From NCBI RefSeq assembly GCF_011397635.1, contig NC_064756.1:20514907-20578906 (forward strand): DNA of 64,000 bases. Direction: 5' to 3'. The position numbers and the translations under genes are program-made. Within the stretch, counting starts at the first letter, position 1, and every line of letters begins with the position of its first letter. Of this stretch, positions 63,301-64,000 are shown piece by piece. Under the pieces are notes generated by a model. The model was not told where the DNA came from, did no database searches, and worked only from the letters and a program-made list of their open reading frames with translations. Source of the DNA: Epinephelus fuscoguttatus. Lineage: Eukaryota; Chordata; Actinopteri; Perciformes; Serranidae.

Positions 63301-64000
63301 TTTCCAAAACTTGTTATTGTAACACTGGATTTATGTACTAGTAAAGTCAGGTCACACGTTACGACATGGTAATCAGTACACTGTTTGAAATGGAACAGAT
63401 CGCAGTCTCACCATATTGAGGTTTAGCACCGGCTGCCAAAGCTGCAACACAACATTTCCAGAAGAAGTTAGATCAAAAGCAGTAAAACATCTCTTATTAT
63501 TATTATCATTACTCATGTAGATAAAAGTCTGTGGACCATGCTTACATCCGTATCCTGGTAAAAATGGGACTCTTCCAGGAACTCCTCCTCCACCTACACC
63601 ACCACCTGGAACTCCCCCTGCACCACCCGGACCTTAGATGCAAAAATTAATCATGTAATTATGTACACTCACTTTAATACCACTTAAAATGTGATGGTTT
63701 GGGTCTGCAATATTTTTTCCAGAGGTTGAATTCCAGTTACCATATTTAGCAGCTTTAGCAGCGGCAGAGTATCCTCCACCTCCTAGTCCTCCTCCTCCTA
63801 GTCCTCCACCTCCCAGTACTCCTGTTCCTCCAAGTCCTGCTCCTCCTAGCCCCCCTGCTCCTGTGGTAGACAAATTTATTTCCATGTAAAGCTGGTGGTA
63901 TGACCTTTATTTCACAAGCTTTGCATCTGAAAGTGTTTTCAAGCAGGCTCTAGTTAAGTTGTAATGGTAGGAACTAGGGGGCAGGTCTGAGCATTGTCAA
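41995..64000 (-). CDS. eln: eln, elastin (3' part of gene, 27 coding exons seen)
   Basis: Elastin (tropoelastin) is the secreted, lysyl-oxidase-cross-linked rubber-like protein of arteries and other elastic tissue. Twenty-seven minus-strand exons from 63860 down to 43468 are each a multiple of three, except the last, and carry phase 1 splice sites at both ends, the hallmark of elastin genes. Gly/Val/Pro-rich exons alternate with cross-link exons: KA type (AAAKAAKYG at 63741, 60814, 61131; AKAAKYG at 43609) and KP type (VKPPKY, VKPPKL, GKPPKP, LKPLKPP). The final exon gives GGVAGCQGKFCGRRK and stop, matching the conserved two-cysteine basic tail (human GGACLGKACGRKRK). The 5' exons, including the signal peptide, lie right of 64000. 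A spider-silk or collagen-like protein is excluded by the KA/KP motifs and tail. The teleost paralogue is not resolved. Confidence 0.96.
42016..42021 (-). terminator. eln polyadenylation signal AATAAA
   Basis: Exact AATAAA on the minus strand, 1.45 kb after the stop codon, comparable to the 3' UTR length of mammalian elastin. Confidence 0.65.
43468..43514 (-). CDS. eln: eln last coding exon, C-terminal tail
   Basis: Acceptor GCTGCAG|GTGGAGTC; reads, with one base from the previous exon, GGVAGCQGKFCGRRK then TAG (43468-43470). The C-x4-C pair and basic end are the conserved microfibril/cell-binding tail of elastins. Confidence 0.95.
43609..43677 (-). CDS. eln: eln exon, KA cross-link AKAAKYG
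   Basis: Acceptor TTTTGCAG|CCAAAGC, donor AGAG|GTAAAAG. 69 nt: AKAAKYGPLQGFLGGAGG... then GGGYR. It places the final lysine pair next to the C-terminal tail. Confidence 0.93.
44877..44912 (-). CDS. eln: eln exon, GGYVPAPLTPQQ
   Basis: Acceptor TTTTCCAG|GTGG, donor CAAG|GTACCA. 36 nt, phase 1-1, proline/glutamine-rich and without lysine. Confidence 0.88.
44950..46215. mobile_element. Composite repeat in eln intron
   Basis: 45655-45745 matches, inverted, 59950-60030 (shared GCTTGGGCAGTG...GTCCTTTAACGT), so part is a dispersed family. The segments 45050-45600 and 45990-46200 look like further element pieces with CAGACTGGTAGCAAAA and GATCTGATTTGAAG. It includes the palindrome at 45194-45227. 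Confidence 0.5.
45194..45227. repeat. Perfect 34-bp palindrome
   Basis: Arm TGGTAGAAATGTGATT, two-base centre CC, then the exact inverse arm AATCACATTTCTACCA. Confidence 0.97.
47191..48062. mobile_element. TTAA-flanked DNA transposon, TTAAAGGAGCAGTGTGTAGG ends
   Basis: The right end, inverted, is TTAAAGGTCCAGTGTGTAGG. 872 bp. It contains an internal direct duplication: GGGCTAC...ATGAGGACC...CTCCCTATGCAGATGTAAAC near 47475-47555 recurs near 47865-47930. No transposase. Confidence 0.8.
48264..48313. repeat. (CA)n microsatellite, about 50 bp
   Basis: CA run in the intron upstream of the 44877 exon and 275 bp from the 48588 exon. Confidence 0.96.
48588..48635 (-). CDS. eln: eln exon, GVVPGFQGGYPQQYYP
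   Basis: Acceptor TTTTACAG|GTGTGG, donor CCAG|GTACTT. 48 nt. Tyr/Gln-rich hydrophobic segment. Confidence 0.9.
49177..49215 (-). CDS. eln: eln exon, GYGNLGGGGVYQP
   Basis: Acceptor TTGAACAG|GTTACGG, donor CCAG|GTGAGG. 39 nt, phase 1-1. Confidence 0.9.
50272..50594. mobile_element. Inverted-repeat element, copy 1
   Basis: Begins TGCCCATTGGTTCGACA (twice in tandem) and ends with the inverse TGTCGAACCAATG. The interior has GGTTAGGTTTAGGCACAAAA, a phrase frequent in fish repeats. About 320 bp. Confidence 0.75.
50668..50957. mobile_element. Inverted-repeat element, copy 2
   Basis: Same body as copy 1 with few differences, but a single terminal unit at each end instead of a doubled one. Both copies are preceded by CGGGAAC and followed by TGACATGGACCC. 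Confidence 0.75.
51255..51640 (+). mobile_element. Retroelement-derived fragment, type uncertain
   Basis: Ends TTTATTAAAGCTCGCTTTCT ... CATTTGGGTCCTTCCTGAA ... CTGACA, a terminal pattern I associate with fish retroelements. No protein frame. Confidence 0.4.
51885..51971 (-). CDS. eln: eln exon, hydrophobic with RPPKP end
   Basis: Acceptor GTGACAG|GTGGGTTG, donor CCAG|GTAGAG. 87 nt: GGLLYPSGVG, then GAGAGLGVGAGA, then RPPKP. It has one lysine, where a KP-type exon would normally have two, the first basic position being Arg. Confidence 0.93.
53233..53280 (-). CDS. eln: eln exon, AVGGAGGGAGIPLAAG
   Basis: Acceptor TTGTAG|CTGTGGG, donor GGAG|GTCAGA. 48 nt, hydrophobic. Confidence 0.9.
53421..53507 (-). 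CDS. eln: eln exon, KP cross-link LKPLKPP
   Basis: Acceptor GCTTTAG|TTCCATATG, donor CCAG|GTGTGT. 87 nt: VPYGVGIGTGVGPGPGVG, then TLPGLKPLKPP. Confidence 0.92.
53594..53647 (-). CDS. eln: eln exon, GTGTGVGPGGYPYGGPYG, probable GC donor
   Basis: Acceptor CTCCGTAG|GTACAGG; two further in-frame AGs follow within 12 nt. The best donor is GGAG|GCAAGC, a GC-AG intron. A weaker in-frame GT donor (TATG|GTGGAC) would shorten the exon by 15 nt. 54 nt if GC is used. Confidence 0.8.
54880..55045. repeat. Degenerate tandem repeat, TTTTGTGTCTCTTTGTAG type
   Basis: Repeated variants of GT(C/T)T(C/T)TTTGTAGTTnTTTTG at about 20-24-bp spacing. Decayed minisatellite-like array in the intron. Confidence 0.6.
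55233..55280 (-). CDS. eln: eln exon, KP cross-link GKPPKPFLP
   Basis: Acceptor GTTTTCAG|GTGTTGG, donor CCAG|GTAAAG. 48 nt: GVGVGTVGKPPKPFLP. Confidence 0.92.
55480..55506 (-). CDS. eln: eln small exon, VATGVQQPT
   Basis: Acceptor CTTTTAG|TTGCAAC, donor ACAG|GTAGTT. 27 nt. Confidence 0.8.
55913..55939 (-). CDS. eln: eln small exon, VGPTGHGQP
   Basis: Acceptor TGTTTTAG|TTGGTCC, donor CCTG|GTAAGT. 27 nt; same length and V-x(3)-G-x(2)-Q-P pattern as its neighbours. Confidence 0.82.
56083..56112 (-). CDS. eln: eln small exon, GGAGVPVPSG
   Basis: Acceptor ATGTCACAG|GTGGAG, donor GGTG|GTAAGA. 30 nt. Confidence 0.82.
56224..56238 (-). CDS. eln: eln microexon, AGTSV (15 nt)
   Basis: Acceptor TTTTACAG|CTGGCAC, donor GTTG|GTAAAT. 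Only 15 nt, but phase 1-1 with strong splice sites on both sides, so it fits between its neighbours. Confidence 0.68.
56341..56367 (-). CDS. eln: eln small exon, VGGGILQPS (first residue I if joined to 58743 exon)
   Basis: Acceptor TTTTGACAG|TTGGTGG, donor AGCG|GTAAGT. 27 nt. The preceding recognised exon ends in A, so the split codon is A|TT (Ile). Confidence 0.82.
57640..58586. mobile_element. TTAA-flanked DNA transposon with long arms and inserted LINE piece
   Basis: TTAAAGGGACACTTCACCCC (left); inverted right end TTAAAGGGACTGTTCAACGC. The arms pair for over 200 bp: GTGCTACTTATCAATCTAGA against TCTAGACTGATAGCACTAC. The interior includes the LINE-like fragment at 57950-58110. Confidence 0.82.
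57950..58110 (+). mobile_element. LINE ORF2 C-terminal fragment nested in transposon
   Basis: The translation contains VAGLSLRDRMRSTDIW, then RELGVEPLLLRIEKAQLRWF, a stretch recognisable from the end of fish LINE reverse-transcriptase ORFs. It is cut at both ends. Confidence 0.65.
58743..58793 (-). CDS. eln: eln exon, EPTPIAAIGKTPEVPRP
   Basis: Acceptor TTTGGCAG|AGCCTAC, donor CCCA|GTAAGA. 51 nt. Poor in glycine for an elastin exon, with one lysine, but phase and splice sites fit. Confidence 0.75.
59164..59199 (-). CDS. eln: eln exon, GKDVGFTGTPRP
   Basis: Acceptor TTTCACAG|GAAAGG, donor CCAG|GTACAG. 36 nt, single lysine. Confidence 0.83.
59289..59381 (-). CDS. eln: eln exon, long hydrophobic with acidic residues
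   Basis: Acceptor CTCTTGCAG|GAGGAG, donor CCAG|GTAAAG. 93 nt: GGVTGIGLDVPGATPD, then TAVSGAPDGSAVFVP. Three aspartates are unusual for elastin. Confidence 0.88.
59520..60065. mobile_element. Dispersed repeat copy in eln intron
   Basis: Contains CACATACGACGTGCAAGGTACC, GTTGGGTTTAGGAGCAAAGA and the block matching 45655-45745 inverted. Same broad family as 40530-40985 and 5950-6560. Confidence 0.55.
60405..60437 (-). CDS. eln: eln exon, KP cross-link GYPGGVKPPKL
   Basis: Acceptor TATACGCAG|GCTATCC, donor CTTG|GTAAGG. 33 nt. Confidence 0.93.
60526..60612 (-). CDS. eln: eln exon, GGAGAGLGTGQLGG...
   Basis: Acceptor TGTTACAG|GGGGAGC, donor GAAG|GTATTG. 87 nt, hydrophobic, without lysine. Its first third is nearly identical at DNA level to the exon at 60814, showing recent duplication. 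Confidence 0.92.
60814..60948 (-). CDS. eln: eln exon, hydrophobic plus KA cross-link AAAKAAKY
   Basis: Acceptor TTAATTAG|GAGTTGC, donor TATG|GTATAA. 135 nt: starts GVAAGPGGYGAGLGTGQLGG, ends GGGQYSAAAKAAKY. Same length as its tandem partner at 61131. Confidence 0.94.
61131..61265 (-). CDS. eln: eln exon, tandem duplicate with KA cross-link AAAKAAKY
   Basis: 135 nt, donor TACG|GTATAA. Starts GGLGGAGAGLVTGQLGG, ends GGGQYYAAAKAAKY. The acceptor is AAACAAG|GAGG, after an A-rich tract. An alternative in-frame acceptor, GGTTTAG|GAGG, would begin at 61256 and give 126 nt. Confidence 0.9.
61405..61507 (-). pseudogene. Decayed third copy of the eln KA exon
   Basis: Read from acceptor TTAAAG|GTGTGTCAGC, the elastin frame reaches a TGA (61494-61496), then continues QGPYAGFGQGGTEGGVPG as in the neighbouring exons. 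The AAAKAAKYG end is reduced to CTGCAGCAGAAATAAG and its donor is lost. A shortened exon, 61442-61477 (TATGCAG acceptor, CCTG|GTGTAG donor, encoding GFGQGGTEGGVP), would still be in phase, so partial use is possible. Confidence 0.7.
61905..62223 (-). mobile_element. tRNA-derived SINE with LINE-like tail
   Basis: On the minus strand it begins GGGCGGCAGTAGCTCAGTCC (A box TAGCTCAGTCCATAGG), B box GTTCAAGTCCC, then TGCCCTTGAGCAAGGCGCTG and a 3' end TCCTCAGGGGATTAATAAAG typical of LINE-mobilised SINEs. A second, different SINE type from that at 26963. Confidence 0.8.
62262..62895. repeat. Tandem-unit dispersed repeat, about 125-bp units
   Basis: The phrases GTGACCTTTGAC...CCACCAAAATCTAATCAGTT, TTGAGTCCAA(A/G)T and CCAAATTT.A.GAAATTCCCTC recur about four times. 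Each unit ends in a TTGAGATAT-type motif and the array ends in ATGGGACGGACAGACAGATG. No coding capacity. Confidence 0.7.
62933..62971 (-). CDS. eln: eln exon, KP cross-link GYGPGAGVKPPKY
   Basis: Acceptor CTCGGCAG|GTTATGG, donor TATG|GTAAGA. 39 nt. Nearly the same module as GYPGGVKPPKL at 60405. Confidence 0.94.
63107..63184 (-). CDS. eln: eln exon, GVPGAGLGGGGVPGAGQ...
   Basis: Acceptor CCTAACAG|GAGTCC, donor GGTG|GTAAGT. 78 nt, internally repeated GVPGAG. Confidence 0.93.
63412..63441 (-). CDS. eln: eln exon, LAAGAKPQY
   Basis: Acceptor TGTTGCAG|CTTTGG, donor TATG|GTGAGA. 30 nt, single-lysine cross-link-like segment. Its split codon with the upstream exon is T|CT (Ser). Confidence 0.88.
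63546..63632 (-). CDS. eln: eln exon, GPGGAGGVPGGGVGGGG...
   Basis: Acceptor ATCTAAG|GTCCGG, donor GGAT|GTAAGC. 87 nt: glycine-rich half then GVPGRVPFLPGYG. Confidence 0.9.
63741..63860 (-). CDS. eln: eln exon, glycine-rich plus KA cross-link AAAKAAKY
   Basis: Acceptor TACCACAG|GAGCAGG, donor TATG|GTAACT. 120 nt: four GGGGL-type repeats then GGGGYSAAAKAAKY. It is the most upstream exon in the window; nothing recognised in 63861-64000. Confidence 0.94.

Noticed and set aside
1..64000. CRISPR arrays, operons, phage or other defence-like systems
   Set aside because: No regularly spaced direct repeats with unique spacers and no prokaryotic genes; the window is vertebrate intron, exon and repeat DNA.

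Overview
This window is vertebrate DNA, almost certainly from a ray-finned fish and probably a percomorph. The evidence is recognisable spliced exons of two vertebrate genes, dense CA/GT microsatellites, tRNA-derived SINEs, L1-type fragments, and many short DNA transposons with fish-like terminal repeats (TTAAAGGG..., TAGGGATGGGC..., TAGGGGAGACC...). There are no bacterial-type operons, CRISPR arrays or prokaryotic genes. Most long open frames here are chance frames in introns or repeats.

Both genes lie on the minus strand, head to tail. From about 39.7 kb to beyond the left edge is limk1 (LIM-domain kinase 1). Exon 1 (39404-39461) sits in a CpG-rich promoter, exon 2 (33102-33201) holds the first half of LIM domain 1, and exon 3 (556-694) finishes LIM1 and starts LIM2. 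The reading frame is continuous for 99 codons. The rest of LIM2, the PDZ domain and the kinase domain lie outside. Intron 1 is 6.2 kb and intron 2 is 32.4 kb. Intron 2 is filled with mobile elements and simple repeats, and I see no nested gene in it.

From about 42.0 kb to beyond the right edge is the 3' part of an elastin gene (eln): 27 recognised coding exons (1613 coding bases, about 537 residues) plus a 3' UTR of about 1.45 kb. Nearly every exon is a multiple of three with phase 1 at both ends. The exons alternate glycine/valine/proline-rich hydrophobic segments with lysine cross-linking segments of the KA type (AAAKAAKYG) and KP type (VKPPKY, LKPLKPP). The gene ends in a two-cysteine basic tail (CQGKFCGRRK). 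A tandem array of about 300-bp exon-intron units near 60.5-61.5 kb includes a decayed copy.

The elastin-then-LIMK1 order and orientation matches the neighbours in the human Williams-Beuren region at 7q11.23. I cannot tell from sequence alone which teleost paralogue (a or b) each gene is. About 2.5 kb, mostly one transposon-like repeat, separates the elastin poly(A) site from the limk1 promoter. Elastin introns carry several further transposon copies.

I found no convincing new biological system. The best leads are local: decaying and duplicated elastin exons, a probable GC-AG splice site, a run of very small exons, transposons carrying pieces of other genes, a perfect 34-bp palindrome and a 28-bp minisatellite.
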